Assembly: GCA_032622095.1 (NCBI GenBank)
Contig: CP136068.1
Span: forward strand, 162,829,465-162,893,464
DNA from: Siphonodentalium dalli
Lineage: Eukaryota > Mollusca > Scaphopoda > Gadilida > Siphonodentaliidae
Direction of reading: 5' to 3'
Length of the DNA: 64,000 nucleotides
The position numbers and the translations under genes are program-made. Each line of letters opens with the position of its first letter. Within the stretch, counting starts at the first letter, position 1. The notes beneath the pieces are model-generated. The model ran no database searches. It had not been told where the DNA came from and saw nothing but the letters and a program-made list of their open reading frames with translations. This document shows positions 36,101 to 48,329 of this stretch, piece by piece.

Positions 36101-39100
36101 ACGCCGTCGACCTAATCATCTTCATCTTGGTCATCAGTTATTATCGTTCTGGCAACACTTTTATCGTCATCGTCAAAATCGTCGTCAAATGTATAGGTAA
36201 AATCCACATGTGAACGTATCGACACATCTAATGAAAAACGTCCCAAATCAATGGAATATTTGAATACATTTACGTCGCTTCTCATTTCATTGTATAGGCC
36301 GTTTGTTAAACATGGTATATGAAAACTCCCGATGACACTTGCCCACCATTTAATACGACTCAGTTGCACTCATTATTAAATTATCGATGGGACAGTTGAA
36401 CACAGGTCTACACTCATTTGAAATATATAGCCTGTTTGTTGAACTTATTACATGCACACTCCCCGTTACACTTCCCCACTAATTAATACGAATCATTTTA
36501 CACTTGCATTGTTAAATTATCGATGCTCTATTTGAACATCGGTGGTTAACTATTTGATGCCTGTTGGAAATACATGTGTCCGTCTTCACATCAAATTCAA
36601 AGAGAAATAGAAAATATGAATATTATATTTCAGGTGACCGGGGTTAAATATTCCACATGTAAATATTATCTGTCAGAAATTGTCATAATAACCAGGGTCA
36701 GCCACACGTACGTGTAACTTGTAACGTGTGACACTATGGCATTTCTATGGATATACACTTGGCAGGAAACTTCATGTGATTTTACAGGGCCAAACCTACA
36801 CATTTATAGATATCGGCAAACGTCTGGCGAAACTAGTTGGATATAGAGAAAGTCAGACTCTATTGTTCTATTGTTCATTTATACCTTATACCAGTGTCAT
36901 ATTGGATCAAACTTGCATGTTGATTTCCAGTTTGTTCAAACCAAGACATGCGAGCACAAGAAGCCACACTTGCATTCAAACAAATTAAAATTATTCCGCG
37001 CCGGCAAATATATGCCTGTACACATATGTAGTGTTGATCGGTCTTTTGACAAGCTCAAATATTGGATTCTTCCTTTTCGCTACACGTTTCTTAACGCCAC
37101 AAAACTTTTGAACGGTTTGAATGTAGGCATCATGGTCACGTGAGTCAGGTGGCTCTCATTGGCAACACACGCTACAGGTTACACACATGCGTGTATCTGA
37201 TTCTGGCTATTATTGCGTGGAGCGCTAAATAAAGCTATCACTATTGTACACGTATGTACCGTGGTGGAAGTGAGTAACAGTCCTTGTCAGCTCGTATTAT
37301 GAAGTTGTAATTACGATGTTTTGCTGAACATTTCATTGGGTAGCGATCGAGAAAGTTTATCAGTTGTATAAACAAATATATATTTCAAAACGAGTGTTCA
37401 GTCCAGTGAATTATTTTCCAATGAAGTTCATCGGCTCTACGTTTTTACTTCATTAAAAAAATTAACAACTTTCCATCCTGTTATGGTCTAACGACATATC
37501 ATACAAAAAGAAATTAAACCTGGAATTTGTTTTGTAGAAAGCACATTTGTGGGACATTTTCTCGTTGTGTTGTGAGGACTTCTGCTCCAAGCCGCTCGTC
37601 TGGAGATATAAACTCAAGGACGGAGCTGTGCGGCCAGATTCATCACAGTTCTGCATGAAACAGCGAATCAAACCAGATGAGGGATCTGAAAGTTTCTTCA
37701 ACCTATCTGAAGAAATACTTCCAGTGGACGTAGGTTACTACTACGCCAATCCGGTTGTAAGTCACTTCAGATTATACATAGCCATACCATATATAGTCTA
37801 GTCATGATTATATGGATGAACAAGTACTTATTGGAACTAGTATTTCATTTCTTATGGCAAAATTATCACTGGTTCCGAATCCGTTTGTCGCATAGCAAAA
37901 AGTGGCAGCCAAATATTAACTTCGGTCCTATTTTCCAAGGTAACCCTACAAATTTAGCGACGTGCTTTTGTCGACTACCGCGGAGTGGTTCATGCAACAC
38001 CAAGCGTACATATATAGTAAAACATTGAGTGACTTGTCTTACGATGAACGAATTCACCATATGTTGATAAGTTCTGAATGTAATTGTCGATTTCTCTAAA
38101 CTGTTATGACTTATGTGACGTCGCGGTGCTTTTTTGTGACGATTCGAAGAAATGTTCCCATTTCAACTCTGTTTGAAAGAACACTGTACTATAGATCGGG
38201 TGTTATCATATATCTTATTAACGGATATCATAATAACGGATTATTCCAACGAATATCTTACGATGGCGCAGTTCCTAAGTAATAGCCGGAACGCTAACCC
38301 TCACACCAAAGGGGAAAATCTGGCAAGCGGTGTCCACACGATATTTAACCTATATGAATGTATTCAATACACCTTATCACCGATTCGATGCTATATTGGA
38401 TTCATCCAGCACAGTTCCGTCTTTTTAGTGTTACAGGTCAAAGTTATGGAGTAGCATTCCATATATGACGCTTTTGAATATTCATTAATTCCATATATGG
38501 AATGCTACTCCAGATGTTTGTCCTGTAGTTTAAAACTTGGAATTTCGTGAATGCATTACTGGGCCAATACCCCCTACTTCGATTCCATGCGAATCGATCA
38601 AGGCCGTTCCAACCACGACCTTTATAGCACGAAAACTAACCTGACCACCGTGCATCTTGGATTAATCTTCACACAATTTGTGTTGTTCGTTATGATGTCA
38701 GATTAAATTGTTCGTTTTGTTAACACGAAACAAAATGGGCGTGTAGGTACCAGAATAGATGGCGACTGACCAAGATGGCCGCTTTTTCCTGAGGTATGCT
38801 ATTACGTATAGCTGTCATCTCGTGTGAAATTAGATCGTAAAACTAAAAAATGGCGGTCAAAATGATGACCCGGAGTAGTAAAATAGGAAAATTGGGTTAT
38901 ATTGAATCAGATCGTTTATATTTATACAAAACCTATTGTATTAAGTGACCAGTTGCGCCACCGAATATGGTGTCCAATCCAAATACGTTTATTCGAAGTA
39001 CTAAATTGCTGAAAAAAATTTCTTTTAATGTCCAGAATAAAGCAGACGATTGTACGTTGTACCAGATATGGACCACCGTGCCTATTTGAGCAGAAATGAA

Positions 39101-42100
39101 GCCTATCACTATAAAATAGCGGACAAAGTGGCGACCAAAAGTATAAACATTTGGCAGTTTTCGATAAATTTCACCAGGTCGTGTCCATTTTTACGAAAAC
39201 TATTTTCAAATGAAATGCCCGATTTCGACAAAGCCCTAAGGCATATATCGAGTGTTACAAACCAGCTATTATTTTTGCCCAATCGATCCAACCAACGGGT
39301 GTATCAAATCATACAAAGTGTTTCCTATGCCAAAACAGCACGTGTCCCAATTTCAAAACCACCCAACTTGTGTCTAAATCTATCCAATTGGAGTCCCAAA
39401 CCACCAAAGTGTGTCCCATCCATCAAACTAGTGTAATAAGTCAACAAACGGGTGTCCCCAAACCACACACCGAGTGTCACAAACCAAGCAGGAGATACAC
39501 AAACACATAACGAATATTTTAAACCACAATTAATGTCTAAAATCATCCGATTAGAGACTCAAGCCGTATACATGTTGCTCCAAACCAGACAATCTACTAA
39601 GTCTTATAAACCATCCATCGAGTTTACCGAACCAAGAGACAATTGCTGCATGGTTTAGCGAACCCAGTTGATAGTTTGGGACACTCGGTTGATCATATGG
39701 TATACTCAACGGATAGCGTTATAAACTAGTCTAGTGGCTAGGCACTCATTACATTTATTTAGACATCCAATGGATGGTTTCAGACACTAGTCTAGTTGGG
39801 CGATCCTAGATACCCTCAATGAACCGATGGTGTGTGGTTTGGGACACTTGGGACACACGTAGGGCGGTTTAGGACTGTCGGTGGATGGACTGGGACACTG
39901 CTTGTGTGGTTTGGGGCACTCATTGAATGACACGGAACGCTGTCTGTGTGGATTAGGCCACCAAATAGGTGGTTCATGACACTATCTGAGTCGATTGGGG
40001 CACTCGTTAGACGGTTTGGGACACTACATGTATGGTATGTGCCACATGGTGTGTGTTATTGGCCACTAATGTGATGGTTTGGACAGTAATGTTGTAGTTT
40101 GTGACACGCTTTATGTGGTTTATAGTATTTTGGATGGTATGGAACAACGTTTGGTGATTTGGGACACTTCCAGTGTGGTTTTGAACTTATGACGGGTGAC
40201 TTGTGCAATCATTGCATGGGTTGGGACACCACTGTGGGTGGATTGTGCCATTCTTTTGATAGTTAGAAACATGATTGGCACAATCCACCCAAAGTGGTGT
40301 CTCAACCATACAACGATTGCACCATGTGTATGCTTTATGACACTACTTGTGTGAATACGAACAGTCATTTGGGTTGTTTGGCACACTCACCGGATGACTT
40401 AGACACTCGTCGGGTGGGTTTCGGAATAATACGTGCATGTGTGAAGCAAGCCACATAGCCAGGGTATTTTTGGACACTCGGTGTATTGTTTGTGGAACAC
40501 ACTGAATGTATGGAGCATTCATTGGTTGTGTGGCGTGACGGGGAGTGGTATATAAAGGATGTACCACTGGGCAGAGCGAGACCCTAGATGATAGAACCCG
40601 ACACGTACAATAAACTATTGGTAGAGTTGAATAATAATAATTACATTTGGAATAATTGGTCAACTCGTTACACTTGCTATGAACATCCCAATTGCTAATC
40701 TGAGGTCTGTCTGATAATAACCATGATGATGTAGTCAGAGGCTAGTCCCTTGCTAATAGCTTTATGCTATACAAATCCTAATGCTGCGTGATGGTTAGTA
40801 TTTCGTCGATTGCCATGCCGATGTCAGGTATTGTGCTCATCCCAGATGTATCCCTCCAGTCAGTCCATTATCAGGTGCCAAGATGTCGTCCGGTGCTATC
40901 CAGGATCGACCAGTCATGTATGATTACCATGCTCCTATTATACTCCTCACAGGTAGCTCTATATAGTCGATTAGTTATGCAGAATAACATTGAATCCTGG
41001 ACTTTCTGTAATTTATCCAGGTTATTTGGAGATATTCCAGATTGTCGATTATCTTTCAACCACATATCGCTTAAGTTAATGTCTTGAGCTCAGTTCATGC
41101 TAATACATTAGCGCATACAGTACAGTATGTCTGTTGTGTAACTCATGCCACGTAGTTGTGATAGCGTGTGTTTATTGAATACGTTGGGTCGTATCGATTA
41201 GGTGTTAACCAGTTCTAGCTATGTAGACCTATATTTAACGCATATTCCTATTAGTCAAGTCATAGCGGATATAAGACCTGGGTTCATTTCATCTGTTACT
41301 TTTCCGCAAGTTGAACACTTAAGGATCCAATTAAAGTAGTCGTAGCTTTCGTTACAAGTTTGTTTGTATACATGTATATTCTTGTTGACTAACTGTGAAT
41401 AAATCCATCTTGTGTTCTATATCTGGTCAACTCAGAATGAATTGGGTGTTGTGTTTAATACACAGTCTAAGAGTCATAACCTTTTACTTAGCAGACATAT
41501 TGGACACATTGACTTTCCCAATCCTGAGTAGTATAGTAAGTCGTGTCGTGCCAACCCCATAGTTATCGGCATAGTCGATATCTGTCCCCCCAGCAGAAAA
41601 CCACGATAGGTCTTATTACAGAGGGTGCAATAGATGTGCTGATGTCATCCAGCTTGTGCTGTGCCGCCCTATCCACTGTATCATAAATTTCATATGTCAG
41701 GCCATTCAGTAATATAGTGTTGACGATCCGGCCGCTGTGCTGCCCTATCCACTGTATCAGAAGTCTCAGATGTCAGGCCATTCAGTAATACAGTGTTGAC
41801 GATCCGGCAGCTGTGCTGCCCTATCCACTGTATCAGAAGTCTCAGATGTCAGGCCATTCAGTAATACAGTGTTGACTACCCGGCCGCTGTGCCGCCCATT
41901 CCACTGTACAGATACATCAGATACATCAGATGCTAGGCGATCCAGTAAAACAGTGTTGACGATTCGGCCGCTGTGCCGCCCTATCGACTGGCTATCAAAT
42001 ATCTGTCACCATGCTACCCAATCATGCAGTGTCGACGTTCCGGTCACTGTGCAATATTAAATACGTCAGGCTGACCAGTTACATCACATGCCATGGTGGT

Positions 42101-45100
42101 AAAACTTCAATCTGAACCCTCGATTTGGTCAACATCAACATTATGTGGATTTTAGCTTTACTTCCTCTCAGTAGTAAGGCTGGGTATGGTTAGACTCCTT
42201 GTTGGATGGTCCAGAATAGTTGAAATACCCCTCACTACACAGGTAAACATTTCATCAAGTATACTAAGTCCAAAAAGTCCCTAAATTAGGTTAAAACTGC
42301 ATAAAAATATGCTAACTATTCCATCAAAGTACGAAAAGCGTAACCGGGATAGATAATCACCGTAATGAATCAGTTTCCGGAAGGAAACACCCCATAATAC
42401 CAGAAATAGTATTAAAAGTCCACCGACCAAATGCTACGAATTACTATCAAAATACTACTACAGCTGATAAGTGTTTACGTTGTGTCAGTTGGAGTATGAC
42501 GTAAGCACGCGCAAGGGAGTGCCAACAGGGCAACGGCTCCAACGGTTGGCTCGTATTTATAGCCGGGGTGGCGGCGCCACCAATCGTTAGGGTCGCTGAA
42601 CCAATGGTAACTCGCGCGTGCACGTGAGATTTCCCTCGGTACACAATGATTTGTTTGCAAATAATATGCCACGAATGAAGTTGCGTAATAATATAAAATG
42701 TGTAATAATCCAAAGCGATAACTAGTAGATTACATATAGGAATTACGCCTTATAATTAGGTATTTATGCGTAACTGATAAATGATGACTTTGTGATGAAT
42801 GTTATGATAGAAATAGTTAGTAGGGAATGAGAGGGAGAAAATCTTCTATTTATGACTTAGGACTGAACATGATATGTTCCACAACTGACCAGTTACACTA
42901 AATGGTGTTCATGAAATTTAGCTAAAAGTACCCATATTTGACTACTTCTGGTCGCCACTATGTCAAACATATTGCAACGCGATACTTTAATTGCTATTCA
43001 AATGGGCACTAGTGGCCCGTAGCTGACATAATTCTACTTAATAATTATTAACTTCGCGTGCTCGATGCCGGCAAAAATCTAAACATTAAAATACAGCAAC
43101 GAGAATAGCAAGAATAGCGAGGTTTTTGATGCATGATTCGGTGACAGACATAGCTCCCGGACAATAATTGTGACTGGTGGGCCGGGATCGAACCGCGGGG
43201 AAAATGCGAGTGTGTTGTCTGTTCTTAATGCATTCATGAAATTCTCTGTTTTAAATCAAGATATATAACCAAACAGTTAATAATCACTACCACGGAATTG
43301 ATTCGCTCATTGTATGTATTCTCTAGTGTTGATTCAAACAGAGTTGAAACAGAAACAGTCCTTCATGTCATCACAAAAACAACACCTGCGACGTCACATA
43401 TGTAGGGAGTCACGACATCATGACAGTTCATACAAATCTGAAAATACATTCAAAACATAATAATACATGGATTACTCGTTCATTTTAAGACGATCCCTTG
43501 ACGTTTGGCGATATATGAACGTTTGGTGTTGCACTATCTACGTCAAAGTCGTTGGCAAATAACGTCGTGAAATTTGTCCAAATAAGTCCAAAATCAATAT
43601 TTGGCTGCCAGCGTTTGCTGTACAACAAACGGATTCGAAATCAGTGATAATTTTTCTATAAGAAAACACTAGGCTCAATAATTATGCGACACCTCGCATC
43701 AATACGCGCCTACACTAATATTGCGTTATGGTGCTCACATCAGTGATGAACAATGAACGTCACTTCAACAACGTGTGGCGTGAGTCTAGCATTTAATTTT
43801 CAAAAGACTCCACCTGTAGAAGGAATCGTACTTTATTCGTATGCGAAGTCGTTATTGTCCTGTGAACAATGAACCATGAAGTAGGATAATGCATCACCCA
43901 TATATGATCATGCATGCACACACAGCCACACTCACATACGAACATCCACACGCACGACTCTACCAATACTACAGATTCGACAGGTAACATAGCAGTAATA
44001 AGCCATCAGGCGAATGCTTAACTATTGTACAAATTACATTTCCATTTTTGATTTTTGACTTGTCGCAAATGATCGAGAATAGACATGAGTTTGTTGATCT
44101 GAAATGCAAACAATTAGGATGTTATCCCATATCCTCTGAATACAGTTAATAAATAGGTCGGAGCGTGGGGGCCAGTTAAAAAAAACACATAAATTAAAAT
44201 ACATGAATGTCGTGCTTAAAAGGAGACTGTACCCCATTTTTAATAAATTCACTGGAACAACGATCCTTATATCGATAATAAATAGAAAGAAAATTTATTA
44301 ATGTGAATCGAAGATGGTTTCTCCACATGTTCAGGTTAATTGGTTATCAACAAATCAATTTTAATACTTGAATATAAATTTAATTTATAACCATAAACTA
44401 AGTTACGAATATCCGTGCAAGCCATCATCAAATTAATTGAATGGGTATACAATGGAACAATCAACATTTGTCACACATCTGGTAAAAAACTGAGTTGACA
44501 CAGCATGTCAACTCAAGACACCGACTGACTATATAATAACATTAATACATGTGTGGGACAAGTAAGCATATAATGTAACATTGTTTCTACTTTCTAGGGT
44601 GGCCAAAACAGTTCCACGGACAGTGACACAGCTACCAAAATAGCCTCGTTTCTGAGTTCCGGTGACGGATTGAACCCAAAGGACTATTCCGCATTTGCTT
44701 TCGGTCTGGGACTCAGTGAGCAGACGATACAACAGATACGCTTTGAGTAAGAACACTGAATTCACAATAATTTAACGGGACAATTTTTATGTCGTGTGTC
44801 GTTGGAGAATACAGAATTATAGGCCCTGTTAAGTTTATATTTACACTATATATTTCGTGAATGTTCGCGGACAGACGGAGAGTAGACTAATAGTGTGGCG
44901 ATTTGAACACGGCGAACAGAGCACAAATCGCGATGCTGTGGCTGAGAAGCTATAAGGCTTATTCTCACGTATGCGCAGTCATTCGTTTAGCTAACCTCAT
45001 ACCTATCTATGCGGGTTAAATTTATATTCAAACTACTATTAATTCCAGCGAAGTAGGGGCAGGGTCGGACAAATATTTCAGGCACGTATGCTGATATTTT

Positions 45101-47011
45101 CCTTTCGGTCGTTTTTGGGACCCACACACACCAGCGTCCAAACTTGTTCCGTTTTCGGCAGTTTTTTCCGACCATTTTTGGACACCCAACCAGGGGGGGG
45201 GTCGGAAAAAAGTGACATGACATTAGGCTGAAAAAACGTTTTTCCGGCTCTTGGGTACCCACCACCCCCCCCCCCCTATTTGAAGGACTTTTTTTTCCAA
45301 TTTCATGCAGGGTACCCACCCCCTTTTTACCTCCAAATCTGTAATATCACACCATTTAAGCTTGATGGTCAGTATTACAGTTACCCTATTTCCATTTCTG
45401 GTTCTTCTAAGTCATTCCAACTTTTGTAACAACACGAAACAGGTTCTAAAAAAATGCCTGGAAAAACCCAAAATAACACACAGAATACATGTGCTGATCA
45501 GTAAATTATAGATTGATTCTTCCCCAAATATTGTCTAAGGTAGCTCATAATGCTCATTATACATGTAAACAAATATAAAAGCATTAGTGTACCTTCTTTT
45601 CATTACAGAAAGTGTAACTTTAGATGTGTCCCATAGTATCACATGAATTTATGTCAATTATGATTTTTGAAAACATTATTAGGGCAACACCACCTGGCAA
45701 TTAACTCTCCATCAATACAGGTATTCAGCTGAAATCCACTATGTATCACAAAACTAATTTTCATTTCCATGAGCTGAGTTCTTGGGCTAGGTATTGTGCT
45801 AAGGCCAGACCCAGGTCAAGCATTCATACAAATACATGTACTGCGTGTAAATAGAAACTTGAAAATAAGACGGTCATATGCAGTCTGCAGAATAAGCTCC
45901 AAGGAGGGTGAATTTTGTGATGCTACCCAGCAGAGTGGGCTATATCATACCAAATTCACCATATGTGACCCTCATATGTAGCTAGTTCTCCATGGTTGTT
46001 CGAGACCAAAATAGAATGAGGTCGTTAGAGGTTGAATTTGTTGATGCTATCGCCAAATTCGTCCTCTGCAGACTTCGATCATTTTGCTGATGACCAGCAC
46101 ATTATTTTTAGACTTGCATATTATATTAAGTTATATTATATTTTCTTTTTCTTCTTTTCACTCATCTGTTCTGATAGTCTACACCAGAACCAGGAGCTGT
46201 ATTGTTCGCGGGAAAGGGTGGACTGATAGCTATTGATTACCTTACTCGTATTTATATTCGTGTAGTTGTATTTTTTGAATTCGTGAACTTTGACCCTATA
46301 TTCAGTCAGGATTAAATATACAAATAACTTTATGTATTGATGGAGTAGATGGCTGCATGGAGTGATTAGAACAACTGAGTAAAGCAAAATAAATACATAA
46401 ATAAATGAGAACGTTATTTCGTCACAATTTCCCAAAATAACCGATTTGACTATAATTTCAGCCACCAGTTCAGCGTGGGAACACAAGCCTATCAGTGTTT
46501 CTTGACTGCATATCGGCGAATAGGAGACCTAAGAGAGTTCAGAACCATCGTGGACGAGCAGCTACGCAGTCTGAATCTTAATCAAACAAGACACGAGATG
46601 ACAAAACACATGCAGAAGCTCAAAATCTCCCCTACAGCGAGTTATAGCGCTTATTTGCCAGTGAATCAGGACTCAATGGGTAGGAATAACAAGGATATGG
46701 ATAATACACACATACAAATCGCATATAAACGTGTGGACGAAGCAGCCTCGGTGCTCGATGATGATGGCGGCAGAGAGAACCTTGTGGAGAATTACCAGAT
46801 GCAGACCGAGGGTGAGGGTGATAACCTTATTCAAGTCATACGTGAAGACGAACAAGCTTCGGGACGAAACGGTTTTCGCAGAGTTAAGCGGAAGAGAAGG
46901 CTCCGGATACAAACCAAGAGTGTGGACGGGCCAGAAGCGGGACGAAATGATGATGGCAGAGATAAGCGGTCGAGGATTGAGGATTCACCAGATGCAAACC
47001 GGAAGTGTTGA
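31322..47011 (+). CDS. ZU5 / UPA-like / death-domain protein, six exons
   Basis: Spliced model: 31322-33139, 33295-33405, 34266-34460, 37538-37756, 44598-44746 and 46462-47011, about 1,013 residues. All junctions are GT-AG and phases agree (0,0,0,0,2). Residues ~20-145 are a ~20-residue tandem repeat; 145-188 a predicted coiled coil; 260-400 unrecognised; ~415-510 ZU5; ~510-780 UPA-like; ~790-865 death domain; then a charged tail. ZU5-UPA-death modules occur in UNC5, PIDD and ankyrins; in those, ZU5-UPA masks or positions the death domain, which then recruits partners in apoptotic or immune signalling. There is no signal peptide, transmembrane helix, LRR or ankyrin repeat, so this is a cytoplasmic lineage-specific relative, not a true UNC5. 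An in-frame TAG just upstream supports the start. Exon 2 is the least certain. Confidence 0.83.
33295..33405 (+). CDS. exon 2 (UPA-like), boundaries uncertain
   Basis: A 111-nt block (37 codons) in phase 0 reads ...YKQDQLLVDVVATRDGV..., ending cag|gtatat. The chosen acceptor (atacttag) has a poor pyrimidine tract; an alternative phase-0 acceptor at 33324 would start the exon at DQLLVD. Both give the same downstream frame. Confidence 0.55.
34266..34460 (+). CDS. exon 3 (UPA-like)
   Basis: The exon has 65 codons, with acceptor tattttag and donor ccag|gtaaga, phase 0 at both ends. It is rich in charged residues (IESEERKNLFRRSYIEVLF). It joins exon 4 without a frame change. Confidence 0.8.
34560..35420 (+). 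pseudogene. decayed LINE fragment in intron 3 (linker to N-terminal RT region)
   Basis: Broken frames on the plus strand read like the region between endonuclease and RT of Jockey/CR1-like LINEs: HMKRRNTAHKRAKRCDTPKSW then FRNIRTETIEQIRKVKAEY (34848-34980), and SESEVLDVLQNFEIGNASDPD (35230-35295), which resembles the segment before the RT fingers. Many stops and indels are present, much more decay than in the two large LINEs of the window. Confidence 0.6.
35661..36150. repeat. CAT/ATC triplet microsatellite tract (~490 bp)
   Basis: Almost continuous cat/atc triplets with occasional gtc, acc and cgc variants. Every frame on both strands stays open (poly-Ser, poly-His, poly-Asp or Met-rich), which explains the many ORFs here. 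It lies in intron 3 of the ZU5/death-domain gene. Confidence 0.92.
36200..37500. other. intron 3 sequence, no other gene recognised
   Basis: Two copies of a phrase containing aatacgac or aatacgaat, then a cattattaaattatcgatg segment, lie near 36350-36390 and 36485-36525, with further matched text on the left, an old ~125-bp duplication. ORFs at 36.7-37.1 kb have no recognisable domain. Confidence 0.4.
37538..37756 (+). CDS. exon 4 (end of UPA-like region)
   Basis: The exon has 73 codons, with acceptor ttttgtag and donor ccggtt|gtaagt, phase 0. It starts KAHLWDIFSLC and has an aromatic/acidic end (EEILPVDVGYYYAN). A donor three bases earlier, or one at gac|gtaggt, are less likely alternatives. 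Confidence 0.75.
38448..38511. repeat. perfect 20-bp inverted repeat with 24-nt loop
   Basis: ggagtagcattccatatatg at 38448-38467 is exactly inverted at 38492-38511. It is a small fold-back in intron 4 of the ZU5/death-domain gene. Confidence 0.9.
39250..40520. repeat. degenerate ~22-26 bp minisatellite that switches orientation
   Basis: From about 39270 to 39650 the unit reads like gtgtcccaaaccacc. From about 39655 to 40520 the complementary form ggtttgggacactcg is used instead, dozens of times and heavily diverged. A further internal palindrome sits at 40204-40321. The whole block lies in intron 4 of the ZU5/death-domain gene. ORFs crossing it are shadows. Confidence 0.8.
40204..40321. repeat. 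imperfect palindrome inside the minisatellite (46-47 bp arms)
   Basis: The left arm 40204-40250 (tgcaatcattgcatgg ... ggtggattgtgcca) is inverted at 40276-40321 with about seven mismatches. The loop is 25 nt. Confidence 0.85.
41658..42055 (+). repeat. 76-bp tandem satellite, ~5 copies
   Basis: gctgtgc starts units at 41658, 41734, 41810, 41886 and 41970, giving exact 76-bp spacing for the first four. The unit contains cgccctatccactgtatca, gatgtcaggccattcagtaa and cagtgttgacgatccggc. Copies 2 and 3 are nearly identical; the last are diverged. It lies in intron 4. Confidence 0.93.
42060..43130. other. intron 4 sequence, nothing recognised
   Basis: A GC-richer patch at 42500-42650 is non-repetitive and has overlapping antisense ORFs without motifs. 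Confidence 0.4.
43130..43260 (-). repeat. possible tRNA-derived SINE fragment
   Basis: On the minus strand, ccgcggttcgatcccggccc (about 43180-43199) contains a good RNA polymerase III B box and T-arm-like symmetry. The upstream ttaagaacagacaacacact phrase is similar to degenerate tRNA anticodon-arm regions of SINEs. No convincing A box and no tail were found, so it is a fragment at best. Confidence 0.35.
43260..44590. other. intron 4 sequence, nothing recognised
   Basis: AT-rich sequence up to the exon 5 acceptor. Confidence 0.4.
44598..44746 (+). CDS. exon 5: first half of the death domain
   Basis: The exon has 49 codons plus two bases, with acceptor ctttctag and donor ttga|gtaaga. It encodes TATKIASFLSSGDGLNPKDY and GLGLSEQTIQQI, the helix 1-3 pattern of death domains. 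The LGLS..I phrase is the usual core; the Trp common in this core is Phe here. Confidence 0.85.
45045..45340 (-). repeat. inverted copy of the G/C-tract repeat seen at 7.3-7.9 kb
   Basis: Minus-strand phrases gggggtgggta, gaaaaaac, cgaccgaaagg and catacgtgcctgaaat match the copy at 7690-7860. It includes a ggggggg and a ccccccccccc run. It lies in intron 5. Confidence 0.55.
45340..46440. other. intron 5 sequence, nothing recognised
   Basis: No coding region or clear repeat. Confidence 0.4.
46462..47011 (+). CDS. exon 6: second half of the death domain and charged C-terminal tail
   Basis: The acceptor is aatttcag and the first base completes a split Asp codon. QAYQCFLTAYRRIGDLREF and VDEQLRSL form helices 4-6. 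After about residue 45 of the exon the protein becomes low-complexity and charged (KRVDEAASVLDDDGG, RRVKRKRRLR) because the DNA carries a ~75-110 bp tandem repeat (46732-47040). The stop is within that repeat, so the C-terminus may vary between alleles. Confidence 0.85.
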
Positions 47012-47040
47012 CGAACCATCTCCGGGGCTTTATCTGGAGC
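46732..47040 (+). repeat. diverged tandem repeat in the last exon
   Basis: The phrase gtgtggacg or gtgaagacg starts copies at 46732, about 46842 and 46919, and gtgttgacg starts a partial copy at 47005. Shared parts are gatgatgatggc, gcagagataagcgg and caccagatgcaaacc. Copies are read in different frames, so the protein does not show a clean repeat. Confidence 0.6.
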
Positions 47041-47199
47041 TTCTCTTCGAATGACTTTTTAACCATTAATTTATATCTGTGATTTTTTTTTTTTAGGATT
47101 TGCCATCTCTTAGACTTATTTTTATCCGCGTGTTTGCTCTTTTATCATATAATATGATGTTCTTTTATATATATATATTTTTTTTTTTTATCACATATT

Positions 47200-47256
47200 T
47201 TATGTAACAGCCTATGAACACAACTCTGTAGTGAAATAGGCGCTCTACAAATGTTG

Positions 47257-47300
<44 letters not shown>

Positions 47301-47312
47301 TAATAATACCCC
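47200..47312 (+). repeat. 3' tail of a short dispersed repeat ending in (aat)n
   Basis: gtagtgaaataggcgctctacaaatgttg is followed by about 15 aat triplets. A 'gcgctctacaaatg' phrase running into (taa/aat)n is a common 3' end of short interspersed repeats in marine invertebrate genomes (from memory, unverified). It may overlap the 3' UTR of the ZU5/death-domain gene. Confidence 0.5.
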
Positions 47313-48100
47313 AATGAACCCATGTGTACAAGTTATGAAATAAAAAATGTTGGTGAGCCCACGTCCGCTTAACATATTATTTTTTTGGTGTTGGCTACGA
47401 CTAAGAAAAAAGGTCCGAATATTTGATTCCATCCTGACTATGACCTGTGTGTTCTCAAAGGTGGAACACATACCAGATATCAAAAGTTTCTTTTGAAGTT
47501 TGTTCAAGTTATCATTTAGGCATCACCAATATGATGATTCTTAAGAGGAACAAAGGCGCATAACTCCATCAAAAGTATTTAACCATGACAACATTCCAAC
47601 TTGACCTGTGTTTTCTGAACTGTAAACCGTTTACCCACTAAACAAGAAATTATGTTCAACCGAAATTATTTATAATACAAGAGGCAGAACTCACCAGCCA
47701 ACAATCAACGTACCATCACCAAATTAGAACATTGCATGACTGGTTCTTTCCAAATATGAATAACATACCAGATACGTGTATCAATAATTCTGTCTAGTGT
47801 TAGTCGTCAAGTTATCATTCCAAAACAATGTGAAAAGAGGCATAATTCCGTGTGGTCCGATAGTACAGAAGATATCGGTTGATATATAATCATGTTCCCA
47901 GTTATTGCTATAACGTATTGTACAGATAAACACAGCACATCGAGATATAACTAATAGAATAGATACAATCATATTATCAAGATCATATTCTAAATTGGAT
48001 GTGACATGTACTACCATCTTATATGTTGGAAGGATCAGACCACGATCGTTCCACCATACCGATGGCATGATACACGTAGCATGGTAGGTGTATCATATAC
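47312..48100. other. intergenic, nothing recognised
   Basis: AATAAA-like hexamers at 47338-47345 could serve the upstream gene. Nothing else is seen. Confidence 0.35.
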
Positions 48101-48329
48101 ATCATACCTTATTAGGATGCATGATATGATACACCATACGTTGTAATAACTACTGGCGTCGAGAGATACGAAGAACCACTTTCTCTCCATCAGCCGATCC
48201 GACTAGACCTCTTTTACCGATGTTCCTGCTGTGTTTATCACTATGACTTATACACATATAAAGTTATCAAAAGCTACGGACAGTTATTGTTATCAATGTT
48301 CCCGACACGGCCAATTCAATATCTAAACC

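Noticed and set aside
35680-36213. Met/Asp-, Ser- or His-rich ORFs on both strands
   Set aside because: Triplet microsatellite read in all frames.
36728-37143. Two overlapping 86-90 codon ORFs considered as an extra exon of the death-domain gene
   Set aside because: Exons 3 and 4 already join in phase 0; these ORFs have no matching splice sites and no domain features.
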